Shown piece after piece: positions 9,171 to 18,129 of a stretch of DNA of 63,652 bases. Source of the DNA: Nitrobacter vulgaris (lineage in GTDB: Bacteria; Pseudomonadota; Alphaproteobacteria; Rhizobiales; Xanthobacteraceae); assembly GCF_002028545.1 (NCBI RefSeq), contig NZ_MWPQ01000045.1:1-63652 (forward strand), read 5' to 3'. Under the pieces are notes generated by a model. It was not told where the DNA came from. It ran no database searches and was given only the letters and a program-made list of their open reading frames with translations. The position numbers and the translations under genes are program-made. The number at the start of each line of letters is the position of its first letter. Position 1 is the stretch's first letter.

Positions 9171-9834
9171 CATGACTACTGACAACGCTAAATCCAGCCG
9201 CAGCATGATCGACGACTATGATCTCGAAGACTCTAACCGTGAAGTTCTTCGCGACAAACGACGCCGAAGCTTTTCGCTGTTGGTGATGGACAACGACCCG
9301 ACAGGGCTTACGCCTGTTCAAAAACAGGCTCTATGCAATGACATCAACAAGGGCGTGCCATTTGATCGCGCCCTTGATAACGCGCGCTCGGCGACCGGCG
9401 GCACAACGCAGCAGCCCGGGAGCACTCAGCCGTTTTTACAGGCCATAGCGGACTCGGATGATTGTCTCGCTTCGCGCAAGGAGCGCATCAGCAATAGGTG
9501 GCGCGACGCGGATGCTGAAGCTCCGCCGCCGACGCCGGTCAACACCATCACTCGCGAGGATGTCGATCGCGCCATGGACCGTCGAAACGAGCGGTTGACC
9601 AACGGATGGCGCGAGAGCGCTCCCGATGTCGTGAACAACGCGGCTCCTGTCGTTCACCAGACCATAGCGGACTCGGAGCTCGTCTCGCAAACGGAACGAC
9701 ACCGCAATAGGTGGAGTGACCCCGAGTCCAACTTCATGTTCAACGTCGTCAACGGTTGCTTCCTCACTCGTGAGGAAGTCAATAGCGCCATGGAGCGGCG
9801 ACACGAGCGCCTCAGAAATGCGTGGAAGAGTTAG
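9171..9834 (+). CDS. Repeat-containing hypothetical protein after TerL
   Basis: 221 residues; ATG 9171 follows the TerL stop with no gap. After an acidic N-terminus, the C-terminal two thirds consist of two diverged copies of a unit of about 70 residues. Each copy has IADS, then an ERxxNRW element, then T-R-E-(D/E)-V-x-x-AM-x-RR-x-ERL-x-N-x-W. Thus a basic-aromatic helix motif occurs four times. In phages this slot often holds a portal or head gene; this protein is too short and has no portal features. It could be a packaging modulator or structural linker; function unknown. Confidence 0.5.
9440..9831 (+). repeat. Tandem internal duplication within 9171-9834
   Basis: The DNA string CCATAGCGGACTCGGA occurs at 9443-9458 and again at about 9662-9677, each starting a unit that ends in an RRxERLxNxW-coding segment. 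Unit offset is about 220 bp. The copies have diverged at synonymous and many non-synonymous sites, so the duplication is old. Confidence 0.75.
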
Positions 9835-9923
9835 GCCCGTGCTGTTCGCACGATTGTTAACGCCGTGGAGGCGTTTGTTCACCCCCAAAAGCCGTCGAAC
9901 CGATCCGGCATGGAGAAAACATA

Positions 9924-10727
9924 ATGGCATCAAGTCCCCGACTACCTCCGAAAGCGAATGCGAAGGCACACGCGATCGACGAGGCGAAACTGGCAGCACA
10001 AGTGCTGGTCAATACGACGCTCAGCACGATACGGGAACTCAATCCCGAAGACGCCGAATGCCAGAGTGAAATCGATCGACTCTCCGAGCGGCTTGAGACG
10101 CTTCAGGCCCGGCACTGGGCGCTAACCGACCTGAGCGCCCGCGTTCAACGCTACCTTGAAAAGCTTCCTCCCGATGCGGTGATTGAAGCGGCCCCGCGCT
10201 TCAAGGTTCGCCTTAGAGACGGCGAAAGCCTAACACGTGCCGTTGACCGCATTCGGGGCGAGATCGCAAATCAACAACGCGAGCGTCAACGGGTCCTGCG
10301 CGCCGAACTGCCTATAGCTGATCGCAAACGGGCTGCGCGGGCCTACGTCAATGAATTGGCGGCAAAGGGCAGTCCGCGGATTGCGGCGGATCATGATCGG
10401 TTCGAGCTCAACTTCCCCTCAGGATTGTCGTTCGGATCGAAACCCGACGTGCAAGCGTTGCTGGCTTGGCTGAACCCGGAGCTATTTCGCGAACGACTCT
10501 GCGCCGAAATCGACGCAATGCCCAAGCCAAAGTTTGCGTTATCGACGGATGCGAAACGCGAGCGGCTACGGGAAATCAAGGCGGTCATCACTGAGCTTGA
10601 GCGCGAAGAAGAGGGCCTGATCGAAAAGGCGGCGGACGAGGGCTTCGATATCGCCCGCCGTCCCGATGCATCGCCAGCGGTCATCCTTGGGATCGTCGTC
10701 AATAAGAAGGCACGCGTCGCCGCCTAA
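9924..10727 (+). CDS. Hypothetical coiled-coil protein
   Basis: 267 residues; GGAG stands 9 nt before ATG 9924. The sequence is Glu/Arg/Leu/Ala-rich with long helical stretches at about residues 35-75 and 205-245, predicted coiled coil. It contains two more RERL strings (LFRERLC and AKRERLR) inside helices, which may be chance given the composition. Last gene of the main plus-strand run before a hairpin terminator. No recognised family; a scaffolding-like or nucleoid-like role is possible but unsupported. Confidence 0.45.
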   Translation: MASSPRLPPKANAKAHAIDEAKLAAQVLVNTTLSTIRELNPEDAECQSEIDRLSERLETLQARHWALTDLSARVQRYLEKLPPDAVIEAAPRFKVRLRDGESLTRAVDRIRGEIANQQRERQRVLRAELPIADRKRAARAYVNELAAKGSPRIAADHDRFELNFPSGLSFGSKPDVQALLAWLNPELFRERLCAEIDAMPKPKFALSTDAKRERLREIKAVITELEREEEGLIEKAADEGFDIARRPDASPAVILGIVVNKKARVAA

Positions 10728-10796
10728 TTGTGTTCCTCGCAGGTCTTAGCTTCCCTAGCGAGGCGTGGACCAGTGGTCAGGTGTCCACGGCATATT

Positions 10797-10828
10797 AAAA
10801 AAACAGACCACAGCCATTGGTCAGTTTT
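10797..10828. terminator. Bidirectional hairpin terminator ending the main operon
   Basis: Arms CAGACCA and TGGTCAG-type (10804-10824) are flanked by seven A on the left and TTTT on the right, so it can end transcription both ways. A second stem, GTGGAC/GTCCAC at 10765-10788, precedes it. The rest of 10728-11037 holds a T-arm-like sequence discussed under findings, but no gene. Confidence 0.6.
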
Positions 10829-11037
10829 ATCCTTACTGAGGCGGTGGCAACCCTAGCTGGGGGTTTGAACCCAGAGCCCGCGGTCGTTAGCCAAAGCGGC
10901 GCGGCGGGCCCTCCCAAAATAGATTTGACCCGTATCGGTGATTAGCAATGATCGCCGGGAGCAGCCCGTATCACGGGCTCGTCGAAAACTTTAGCCTGGC
11001 TCGCATTGGACGATAGTCGTCCGACGGAGAACCACGC

Positions 11038-11433
11038 ATGGCTAATAAGATCAATTACGACATGGGTAGAATTTCACCGATGGACTGGCGTGAAGCCTCC
11101 GTAGACGAGCACTTCGCGTTCGAATTGGCGCGCCTAATCAGAAAGGCTGTGGACCAAGTCTCGAAAGCTGCAATGGCTGAAGAGGTCAAGCGCGGTTATG
11201 AATGTGACTGCGGCGATCCCAACTGCCCGACGCTCAAATGCTCCCAACATGTGATCGATAAAGCGCTATTGATTTTACACTACAATCATCGAGAGATTTT
11301 CTTCGCATTGCGAAATTCCGAAATTGATGAGGCAATTAGGTGCGCCGACGAGTCTTTTGGCCAGTTAAGACAGGTATTTAATCTCGTCGGCGAGATTGAA
11401 ATCTCGCATGGAGTGACGCTGCTGGCCAGATAG
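11038..11433 (+). CDS. Hypothetical protein with Cys cluster
   Basis: 131 residues; GGAG precedes ATG 11038. A segment ECDCGDPNCPTLKC at about residues 58-71 contains four cysteines that could bind zinc, followed by His. The rest is helical and acidic. It is separated from the main operon by a terminator, so it probably has its own promoter. It faces the 431-aa gene tail to tail. No family recognised; a small cargo regulator is one possibility. Confidence 0.45.
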   Translation: MANKINYDMGRISPMDWREASVDEHFAFELARLIRKAVDQVSKAAMAEEVKRGYECDCGDPNCPTLKCSQHVIDKALLILHYNHREIFFALRNSEIDEAIRCADESFGQLRQVFNLVGEIEISHGVTLLAR

Positions 11434-11611
11434 TTTGGCTTTGACCTCTCACCTGAACCCAGCGTCGGTCGGTCGCGCGACCTGTTGCTGGGTTCCGAGA
11501 TCGCTTCAACGGCGTCGAAACGCCTGACACCGGGAAGCAGCTAGGTCGATGATGAGTGCCGAAACCGGTTTAGGCCGACATAGGGAATCCTTCGGCCGCA
11601 AGATTTAAAGT

Positions 11612-12907
11612 TTAGTCTTGCCAGTCGTTTGGAATCTCGCGCGCCCAAGCGTCATATATCGGGGCGAACATAAAGTGTTGCCCCCTTATTATTGTTTGAG
11701 TGGCTCCAAGCGTTACTTGATCGCCGTTGCGATGGAAGTCCGCAAAGAGCTCAACGGGATCACCCTCGCGCCGAACAAGAATGGCACGAAGCACCTCTTT
11801 CCGATCCGGCGCGTCGGCTGCACGCATGTACGGTTTGCTTGGGTCCGCAACAGCTCTCCAAGCCTCTCCTATCAGTATGACGCCATCTGCGGCCAACCGC
11901 GTTACTTCATGCGCGATGTCCCGCATTATGAGGTACTTGGCTCCGTGATCCGAAAACTCCGGATGAATAACCTGAACCATTTTGACGCCCCTCAGCAGAA
12001 ACACGAGCGTGAGGTGATAGCCATCTTTTTCAACCATCTTCCTAGCGGTATCAAAGAGCGAATCTAGAAGGGTCTCTTGATCGCCGGAGGTGTCGAATAC
12101 TGCCTCCGGCTGCAAGCCGTATCTTGCTACGCTCTCCTCGGCTTTTTGACGATCAAAATGGATTGCCTCTCGCGAGAGATCAAACTCCTTCCCATCAGAA
12201 AGAGAAATGTTGATGCTTCGCGCATCTCCGTGGCCTATCATGCACGGAAGCCTTCCAGCTCTTCCCGCTCCAAATTCTTCGCCAGTTTCAACGTCGATCG
12301 TTATGGGAGGATGTCGCCCTATGTTTCTATGCGCATCGTGAACGACCTCAGCAATTTTGCCATAGGCCATAGCGACTGCATCAAGCAGCTCGTAATCAGG
12401 CAACGAATTCTCTACCCAACGGCGTTGAATTTTAACCGTTCCGAATTCCTTAATATGCTGCCCCAAGGCTGACTCCGGTATGCTCTTTATGAGCACCTGC
12501 GGACCGTCAAAAAGCTTTGCTGGCACCTCGATGACAGGGCCATTGTTGAGGTAGGATGCAATAATTTCAGCACGAACGAAGCTGTTCGCTTCTAAGTCTC
12601 CCTGTTTTTCGATCTTGTTTCTTGCGTCGACCATCCAGCGCATTAGCCCATCGGACTTTAGCTTTTCTTGCCAGGGCGCATACCAACGATCGAATTCGGG
12701 GATGAGGTGCTTATTACTCTGCAATACAAAAGTGACGGTGCGCAGTGTTTGAATAGCGGTCTGGATCGCGATGCGAAATCCGTCCGGTTCGAAATAGGCT
12801 CGCTCCGCCGAATGCCAATGCCGATGAACATCCTCGAGGCGACGGTCAATTGCTGCTAAAGGGCAGGCTCGGTCATGCAATTCGGTTCGCTCGGTCTTTC
12901 TTGACAT
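11612..12907 (-). CDS. Unknown 431-aa protein, probable cargo gene
   Basis: Starts at ATG 12907 about 185 bp from the att repeat and is transcribed inward. No signal peptide or transmembrane helix. I recognise no domain; the N-terminal half is helical, the C-terminal half looks alpha/beta. Its position at the end of the element next to the attachment site, and opposite orientation, is where satellites and genomic islands carry accessory genes such as phage defence or host-fitness factors. That role is inference from location only. The coding frame is intact, so it is likely still expressed. Confidence 0.6.
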   Translation of the reverse strand: MSRKTERTELHDRACPLAAIDRRLEDVHRHWHSAERAYFEPDGFRIAIQTAIQTLRTVTFVLQSNKHLIPEFDRWYAPWQEKLKSDGLMRWMVDARNKIEKQGDLEANSFVRAEIIASYLNNGPVIEVPAKLFDGPQVLIKSIPESALGQHIKEFGTVKIQRRWVENSLPDYELLDAVAMAYGKIAEVVHDAHRNIGRHPPITIDVETGEEFGAGRAGRLPCMIGHGDARSINISLSDGKEFDLSREAIHFDRQKAEESVARYGLQPEAVFDTSGDQETLLDSLFDTARKMVEKDGYHLTLVFLLRGVKMVQVIHPEFSDHGAKYLIMRDIAHEVTRLAADGVILIGEAWRAVADPSKPYMRAADAPDRKEVLRAILVRREGDPVELFADFHRNGDQVTLGATQTIIRGQHFMFAPIYDAWAREIPNDWQD

Positions 12908-12987
12908 GCCACCATCTAACCTCGCGAACCCTGATACACGCTAACTACCCAAATTCGCTACCTCCCGCGGCCGCCGAGCGCGTGAGT

Positions 12988-13058
12988 TTATCGGGGACAA
13001 AAGGTGATTATCGGGGTTTTTGGACCGCGCCTTTACCGCACCTTTGGGTATCGGGCGT
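12988..13058. repeat. Direct repeats near right att: probable integrase arm sites
   Basis: TTATCGGGG occurs at 12988-12996 and 13008-13016, and a related TATCGGGCG at about 13050-13058, all within 105 bp of the att core at 13092. Repeats at this distance are typical of integrase arm-type sites. No gene lies in 12908-13091. Confidence 0.45.
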
Positions 13059-13091
13059 TTTGGCGAAAATCAACTAAACCATTGATTTTAT

Positions 13092-13167
<76 letters not shown>

Positions 13168-13276
13168 GGAACTGTCCGAAATTCCCTTGCGGGAGGGGGT
13201 CGTTTAGCAAAGCGAACCCGCGATGTCCAGCAAAGCAGCCCTGCTTTCCCCTGCCGCCGCAACCTTCGGAGAGACG

Positions 13277-13300
13277 AAAAAGCCGCCGATTTCCGGCGGC
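13277..13300 (-). terminator. Intrinsic terminator of the LTXXQ-family gene
   Basis: On the minus strand GCCGCCGG-AAAT-CGGCGGC is followed by TTTTTCG, 29 nt beyond the stop of the 13329-13928 gene. Confidence 0.8.
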
Positions 13301-13328
13301 TTCCTCTTGGCTATCTTATGTCGGCGGA

Positions 13329-13928
13329 TCAGAGGCGTCCGGGCTTCTGCTGGTCATGGTGATCGGAGTCCCCGTCGCGGTCCTTGCTGTGATCGGACCA
13401 ATCACCGCCTCGGTCAAAGTGATGATGGTGCCACCCGCTTCCCATTCCGAAGCCGTGATTCATACGGGTGAGAACCATCAGGCGCCGCTTTTGGCCATCG
13501 TCGAGGGTCTTGTAAAGCGGATCGGCAGCATCAGCGATCTTTTTCAAAGCCGCAGCTGTCTCGGCCATGCGATCGGCGTGCGCGCGAAGCCGCGCCACCT
13601 GATCGACAGGCGCCTGCTTTTCCGCGTCATCATTCTTGGCTTCGTTCTTGCTTTCCTTCTTGGCCTGCATCTTGGCGTCGGCACGATCGATCCGAAGCTT
13701 GGCAAAATCACGGATTGCCTTTTCCACCGGCGGCCACAGCTTTTCCTGATCCGGCGTCAGAGTAAGACCGGCGTGGACCGCCGCAATCCGCGCATCGGCG
13801 ATAGCCGTTCGGTCCTGCTGACTGAGTTGTACGCGATCACGAGACCACAGGTGATGCGGGTGAGCGTACACCGCTGTCGAACCGGCGATGACGAGCGCTG
13901 CGACACCGGCGAGGATGGCCTTCTTCAT
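13329..13928 (-). CDS. Periplasmic LTXXQ/Spy-CpxP-like protein
   Basis: 199 residues starting at MKKAIL, with AGGAG upstream (complement at 13936-13940); a longer frame to 13946 is less likely. Residues 1-28 form a cleavable signal peptide ending in AYA. The helical body contains LTPDQEKLW at about residues 54-62, the LTXXQ signature of the Spy/CpxP family, which act as periplasmic chaperones or metal/envelope-stress sensors. The C-terminus is very rich in His and Asp (HHHHFDRGG and repeats), suggesting metal binding. Single-gene unit with its own terminator. Confidence 0.75.
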   Translation of the reverse strand: MKKAILAGVAALVIAGSTAVYAHPHHLWSRDRVQLSQQDRTAIADARIAAVHAGLTLTPDQEKLWPPVEKAIRDFAKLRIDRADAKMQAKKESKNEAKNDDAEKQAPVDQVARLRAHADRMAETAAALKKIADAADPLYKTLDDGQKRRLMVLTRMNHGFGMGSGWHHHHFDRGGDWSDHSKDRDGDSDHHDQQKPGRL

Positions 13929-14125
13929 TGGAACTCTCCTTTGCAAGGTCCAATCAAGATGGGGGCGCGCAGCACACCAAGCAAATTACATCTTCGAAAG
14001 GGAACCCTATCTTACGAAGATGTAATGTCGCCTCGCGATTCGTCGCGATGATATGTCGCGTCAGGATCTGTCGCGCGCACAAACGGCGGTTGACGCACCG
14101 TCCGTTTCGCTTGCGGAACGAGCAG

Positions 14126-15685
14126 TCAACTGGCAGCGGCCGAAGGAAGGTCGCGCTGATGTTTCATCACGATCTTGTTTAGCGCACCGAGATAGGCCTT
14201 GGCGGATGCAACCAGCGTGTCAGGATCGGCGGCCTTCGATGTCATCGCGCGGCCGTCCTGGCTGAGACGCACCGACACTTCCGCCTGTGCGTCAGTGCCC
14301 TGGGTCACCGCATGAACCTGATAGAGTTCGAGCTTGGCCTCGTGCGGCACTAGCCTCTTGATGCAGTTGAATACGGCGTCGACCGGCCCGTTGCCTTCGG
14401 CCTCCTCGATCCGGGTCTGGCCATTGACGGTGAGCTTCATGGTCGCTCGCTGCGGGCCATGGGTGCCTGCGATCACTGTCAACGATGACAGCTTGATTCG
14501 ATCGTGCGACGCGGCCATTTCCTCGTCCACCAGCGCAATGATGTCCTCGTCGTAGATGTCCTTCTTGCGGTCGGCCAGTGCCTTGAAGCGCACGAACGCA
14601 TCCTGCAACTGGTTCTCGGCCAGCTTGTAGCCGAGTTCTTCCAGCTTGTGCTGAAAGGCATGGCGGCCGGAATGCTTACCCATCACCAGCGAGGTCTGTT
14701 TCACGCCGACGCTCTCTGGCGTCATAATCTCGTAGGTCTGCGCGTTCTTCAACATGCCGTCCTGATGAATGCCGCTCTCGTGCGCGAACGCGTTCCGGCC
14801 GACGATCGCTTTATTATACTGCACCGGAAATGAGGTGGCGGCCGAAACCAGCTTGGAGGCACGAGTCAGCATGGTGCTCTCGACGTTGCACCAATACGGC
14901 ATGACATCGCCGCGGGTCTTGATCGCCATCACGACTTCTTCCAGCGCGGCGTTCCCTGCCCGCTCGCCAATGCCGTTGATGGTGGATTCAACCTGGCGCG
15001 CGCCACCCTCGACGCCGGCCAGCGAGTTGGCGACGGCGAGACCCAGATCGTCATGGCAGTGCACCGAGAAGATCGCTTTATCCGCGTTCGGCACCCGCTC
15101 GCGAATGGTCTTGAACATCCGCCGGTACTCGTCAGGCACCGCATAGCCAACGGTGTCTGGCAGGTTGACGGTGGTGGCGCCGGCTGCAATCGCCGTCTCT
15201 ACGCATTTGCACAGGTAGTCAATTGGGGTGCGGGTCGCGTCCATCGCCGACCACTCGACATCCTCGACCAGGTTGCGGGCCTGCGTCACCGTGGCGGTGA
15301 TGATTTCCAGCACCTCCGCCTCGCTCTTTCGCATCTGATGCGCCAAATGGATCGGCGACGTGGAAACGAAGGTGTGGATGCGGCCCCGCCGTGCATGACG
15401 CACCGCTTCACCGGCACGAGCGATATCGCCGGAAATGGCGCGGGCCAGACCTGCGATCACCGCGCTTTTGGCGTTCTTCGCGATCTCCGCAACCGCTTCG
15501 AAATCGCCGACCGAAGCGATTGGGAAGCCGGCTTCGATGATATCGACTCCCATGTCGTCGAGCATCTCGGCGACTTCGATCTTCTCCTCGAAAGTCATGG
15601 TGGCGCCGGGGCATTGCTCACCGTCGCGCAGGGTGGTGTCGAAAATAACGACGCGGTCCTTGTCGGACTTATTCGCGGTAGTCAT
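14126..15685 (-). CDS. leuA: 2-isopropylmalate synthase
   Basis: 519 residues, the usual length of LeuA. It condenses acetyl-CoA and 2-oxoisovalerate in the first committed step of leucine synthesis. The N-terminal TIM barrel begins with [13 protein letters not shown] (about residues 15-27), the metal- and substrate-binding signature, and contains the HCHDDLG metal site; the C-terminal about 120 residues form the leucine-binding regulatory domain. Start ATG 15685 fits the family. A Leu-rich leader peptide and strong stem lie upstream (15752-15917), implying control by leucyl-tRNA supply in addition to feedback inhibition. Confidence 0.95.
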   Translation of the reverse strand: MTTANKSDKDRVVIFDTTLRDGEQCPGATMTFEEKIEVAEMLDDMGVDIIEAGFPIASVGDFEAVAEIAKNAKSAVIAGLARAISGDIARAGEAVRHARRGRIHTFVSTSPIHLAHQMRKSEAEVLEIITATVTQARNLVEDVEWSAMDATRTPIDYLCKCVETAIAAGATTVNLPDTVGYAVPDEYRRMFKTIRERVPNADKAIFSVHCHDDLGLAVANSLAGVEGGARQVESTINGIGERAGNAALEEVVMAIKTRGDVMPYWCNVESTMLTRASKLVSAATSFPVQYNKAIVGRNAFAHESGIHQDGMLKNAQTYEIMTPESVGVKQTSLVMGKHSGRHAFQHKLEELGYKLAENQLQDAFVRFKALADRKKDIYDEDIIALVDEEMAASHDRIKLSSLTVIAGTHGPQRATMKLTVNGQTRIEEAEGNGPVDAVFNCIKRLVPHEAKLELYQVHAVTQGTDAQAEVSVRLSQDGRAMTSKAADPDTLVASAKAYLGALNKIVMKHQRDLPSAAAS

Positions 15686-15751
15686 GGGGAAAGATCCTCT
15701 GGGTCAATGCGCCGTGCGGGCGCTCGAAGGGGTTCTGGTGTTTCCTGCGTT

Positions 15752-15795
15752 CCCCTGAGTGCCCAGGCAACAACTGCCCAGCCGGCGCTCAGGGG
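15752..15795 (-). promoter_or_regulatory. Long stem in the leuA leader
   Basis: CTCAGGGG (15788-15795 complement) and its partner at 15752-15759 form an 8-bp stem around a 28-nt loop; one arm overlaps the stop codon of the leader peptide. A smaller hairpin, CCAGTC-TGCT-GACTGG, lies in the leader coding region just upstream. No U-run follows, so it is not a classical intrinsic terminator. Confidence 0.5.
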
Positions 15796-15917
15796 CCGAT
15801 AAGAAGCAGAAGCCCGCCAGTCAGCAGACTGGGCATGGGCATAGCCGGAATCTCTTCGGAACAAGCAGCCGACGCCACCAGCCCGTGAACTCCTGCCATT
15901 TCGCTGCAAGCCAGCAT
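15789..15917 (-). CDS. Leu-rich leader peptide of leuA
   Basis: A 42-codon frame ends MPMPSLLTGGLLLLIGP-stop, with six Leu codons among the last thirteen sense codons, two of the runs being CTG-CTG and CTT-CTG-CTT-CTT. In-frame ATGs at 15917, 15899 and 15842 are possible starts; the last gives a 17-residue peptide with GAAGAG about 10 nt upstream. Leu runs just before a mutually exclusive stem are the design of ribosome-mediated attenuation. It lies 104 nt before leuA on the same strand. Confidence 0.6.
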   Translation of the reverse strand: MLACSEMAGVHGLVASAACSEEIPAMPMPSLLTGGLLLLIGP

Positions 15918-16057
15918 TACCGAACCCTTTAGAGGGTCATTTTCAACAAGAACCGTTGACGGTTCGTTGCCGACCCTTCCTCTACAGATTTTAGACGAGA
16001 ATGACCTGACATCGCAATGCCCAAAATTTGGTCAGGAATCGTGACCAACCACTCTGC

Positions 16058-17077
16058 TCAGTTCGTTCGTGCCGGCCTCCCTGTTCCTCGAGATGCCGAC
16101 GAATCGGAAGCAACTTCGGACTTCTCCCCCGCAGCATGCTTCACCGCTGCCTTCTTTACGCGCAACGCGCTGTTGTTCTCATTTTGCAATGCCTTGCGAA
16201 CCTTCTTGAATTCACCCAATTCGCTCTTGTCGACCTTGGGGAACCGCAGGTCCAGCCTATCCAGCGCGCCGACAATGGCAGATCCGACCACGACACGCGC
16301 GAACCACTTGTGGTCGGCCGGCACGATGTGCCACGGCGCATCGAGCGAGGATGTATGGCGGATCATGTCCTGGTAGGCCGCCTGATACCTGTCCCAGAGC
16401 TTTCGTTCGGCGACATCGCCCATCGAGAACTTCCAGTTCTTCGCCGGCTCCTCCAGGCGATCGAGAAAGCGCCGGCGCTGCTCCTCCTTCGAGACGTTGA
16501 GGAAGAATTTCAGCACGAGCGTGCCGTTACGGGCGAGATATTTCTCGAAAGCCGAAATATCCTCGAAGCGTTCGCGCCAGATGTTCTTCGTCACCAGCTT
16601 CGGTGGAACTTTCTGCTTTGCCAGAATTTCCGGATGCACGCGCACCACCAGTACTTCCTCATAATAGGAGCGGTTGAAGATACCGATGCGCCCGCGTTCG
16701 GGAAGCCGCCGCGCCGCGCGCCACATGAAATCATGATCGAGTTCTTCCGTTGAAGGTTGCTTGAAGGAATGCACGTCGCAGCCTTGGGGATTGACGCCGT
16801 CGAACACGCTCTCGATGGCGCTGTCCTTGCCGGCGGCATCCATGCCCTGGAAGATCAAGAGCAGCGACCAGCGATCCTGCGCATAGAGCTTTTCCTGCAA
16901 ATCGCTAAGGCGGTCGCGGTTGGCCTTGATAATCTCCTGCCCGCTGTCCTTGTCGATGCCGCCGCGCTCCGCAGTTTTGTACGAGGCGAGACGAAACGCC
17001 CTGGTGTCATCGACACGAAAGGGCTCCACGTAGCGTTTTAATTGTTCTGGCAACAACGATGATGATGTCTTTCTCAT
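16058..17077 (-). CDS. Polyphosphate kinase 2 family protein
   Basis: 339 residues if started at MRKTS (17077); ATG 17104 with AGGAA in front is an alternative. PPK2 enzymes transfer phosphate between polyphosphate and nucleotides. The Walker A-like GMDAAGKD lies at 78-85, followed by NPQGC(D)VHSFK (about 96-107), the lid-module basic NRSYYEEVLV, and a Walker B-like segment, all in family order. The last 45 residues are a Lys/Ala/Ser-rich tail. Single gene between leuA leader and the plus-strand ABC transporter. Whether it prefers AMP, ADP or GDP cannot be told here. Confidence 0.85.
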   Translation of the reverse strand: MRKTSSSLLPEQLKRYVEPFRVDDTRAFRLASYKTAERGGIDKDSGQEIIKANRDRLSDLQEKLYAQDRWSLLLIFQGMDAAGKDSAIESVFDGVNPQGCDVHSFKQPSTEELDHDFMWRAARRLPERGRIGIFNRSYYEEVLVVRVHPEILAKQKVPPKLVTKNIWRERFEDISAFEKYLARNGTLVLKFFLNVSKEEQRRRFLDRLEEPAKNWKFSMGDVAERKLWDRYQAAYQDMIRHTSSLDAPWHIVPADHKWFARVVVGSAIVGALDRLDLRFPKVDKSELGEFKKVRKALQNENNSALRVKKAAVKHAAGEKSEVASDSSASRGTGRPARTN

Positions 17078-17322
17078 AAGGGAATTGCGCCTTTGCTTCC
17101 CCATTTCCTGCGGAAGATGGTGGTTTCGAGCGTAGCGAGAAATCGGATCCAAAACAAAATAAAGGCGGGGACAACAAGATAAAATCGTCGATGCTTTCCA
17201 GCGTCACCGACCGGATCAAAACTCGAACTGAATTGTGGGTTCGGGCTTCGCCTAGAATTTACTGTTGCCACCAAGGGCATGGGCTTGGTGCGATGGCGAC
17301 CGTGTGATAACCCCCGCAGGGC

Positions 17323-18129
17323 ATGAGCGAAACCTCACCGCTGGTCGCGTTTTCACATGTCGCCAAAAGCTTCAAAGGCGGCTGTGCAAGAGACGACTAT
17401 GTAAGAGCCGTGGACGACGTCTCGTTTGCCATCGGCGCGGGCGAATTCCTCGCCGTTGTCGGCGGTTCCGGCTCCGGCAAGACCACACTGCTGCGGCTCG
17501 CCAATCGCCTGATCGATCCCGACGCCGGAACTATCACCGTTGCGGGCGAGGATATCGCCGGAATCGACGCGATCGGGCTGCGCCGCCGCATCGGCTATGT
17601 ATTCCAGAGCGGCGGCCTGTTTCCGCATATGACTATCGCCGCCAACATCGGCATCACGCCCCGCCTGCTCGGGACGCCGAAATCCGAAATCGCCGCGCGG
17701 GTCGACGAGTTGATCGATCTGGTGCAACTCGACCGCGCCCAACACCGCGATCGCTTTCCGCATGAACTTTCCGGTGGCCAGCGCCAGCGGGTCGGCGTAG
17801 CGCGAGCACTTGCCGCAGAGCCGCGCATCGTCCTGATGGACGAGCCGTTCGGTGCCCTCGACCCGGTAACGCGTGACGCGCTCGGCAACGACTATCGTGC
17901 GCTGCACGCCAGACTCGGTCTCACAACCATCATGATCACCCATGACATGACCGAAGCGCTGCTGCTCGCGGATCGCGTTGCTGTCATGCACGAAGGTCGC
18001 CTGGTTGCGCTGGGCACGGCAAAGGAATTGTCCCGCATCGACAACCCTTATGTCGGCGAGCTGCTCGGAACGCCACGCCGCCAGGCCGAGCGGCTTCAGG
18101 CAGCGCTCTCGCAGAGCACCACGTTATGA
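17323..18129 (+). CDS. Osmoprotectant-type ABC transporter ATP-binding protein
   Basis: 268 residues with Walker A GGSGSGKTT (about 47-55), Q-loop, signature LSGGQRQRVGVARAL (about 146-160), Walker B IVLMDEPFGALD and the switch His in MITHDMTE. It matches the OpuCA/ProV-like family that energises import of betaine, choline or related quaternary amines; CBS domains typical of OpuCA are absent. Its stop overlaps the permease start by 4 nt (ATGA), so the two form one operon. Confidence 0.85.
   Translation: MSETSPLVAFSHVAKSFKGGCARDDYVRAVDDVSFAIGAGEFLAVVGGSGSGKTTLLRLANRLIDPDAGTITVAGEDIAGIDAIGLRRRIGYVFQSGGLFPHMTIAANIGITPRLLGTPKSEIAARVDELIDLVQLDRAQHRDRFPHELSGGQRQRVGVARALAAEPRIVLMDEPFGALDPVTRDALGNDYRALHARLGLTTIMITHDMTEALLLADRVAVMHEGRLVALGTAKELSRIDNPYVGELLGTPRRQAERLQAALSQSTTL

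Noticed and set aside
10830-10925. A tRNA gene on the minus strand
   Set aside because: The T-arm-like part is present, but the acceptor and anticodon stems do not pair, so I do not call a tRNA.
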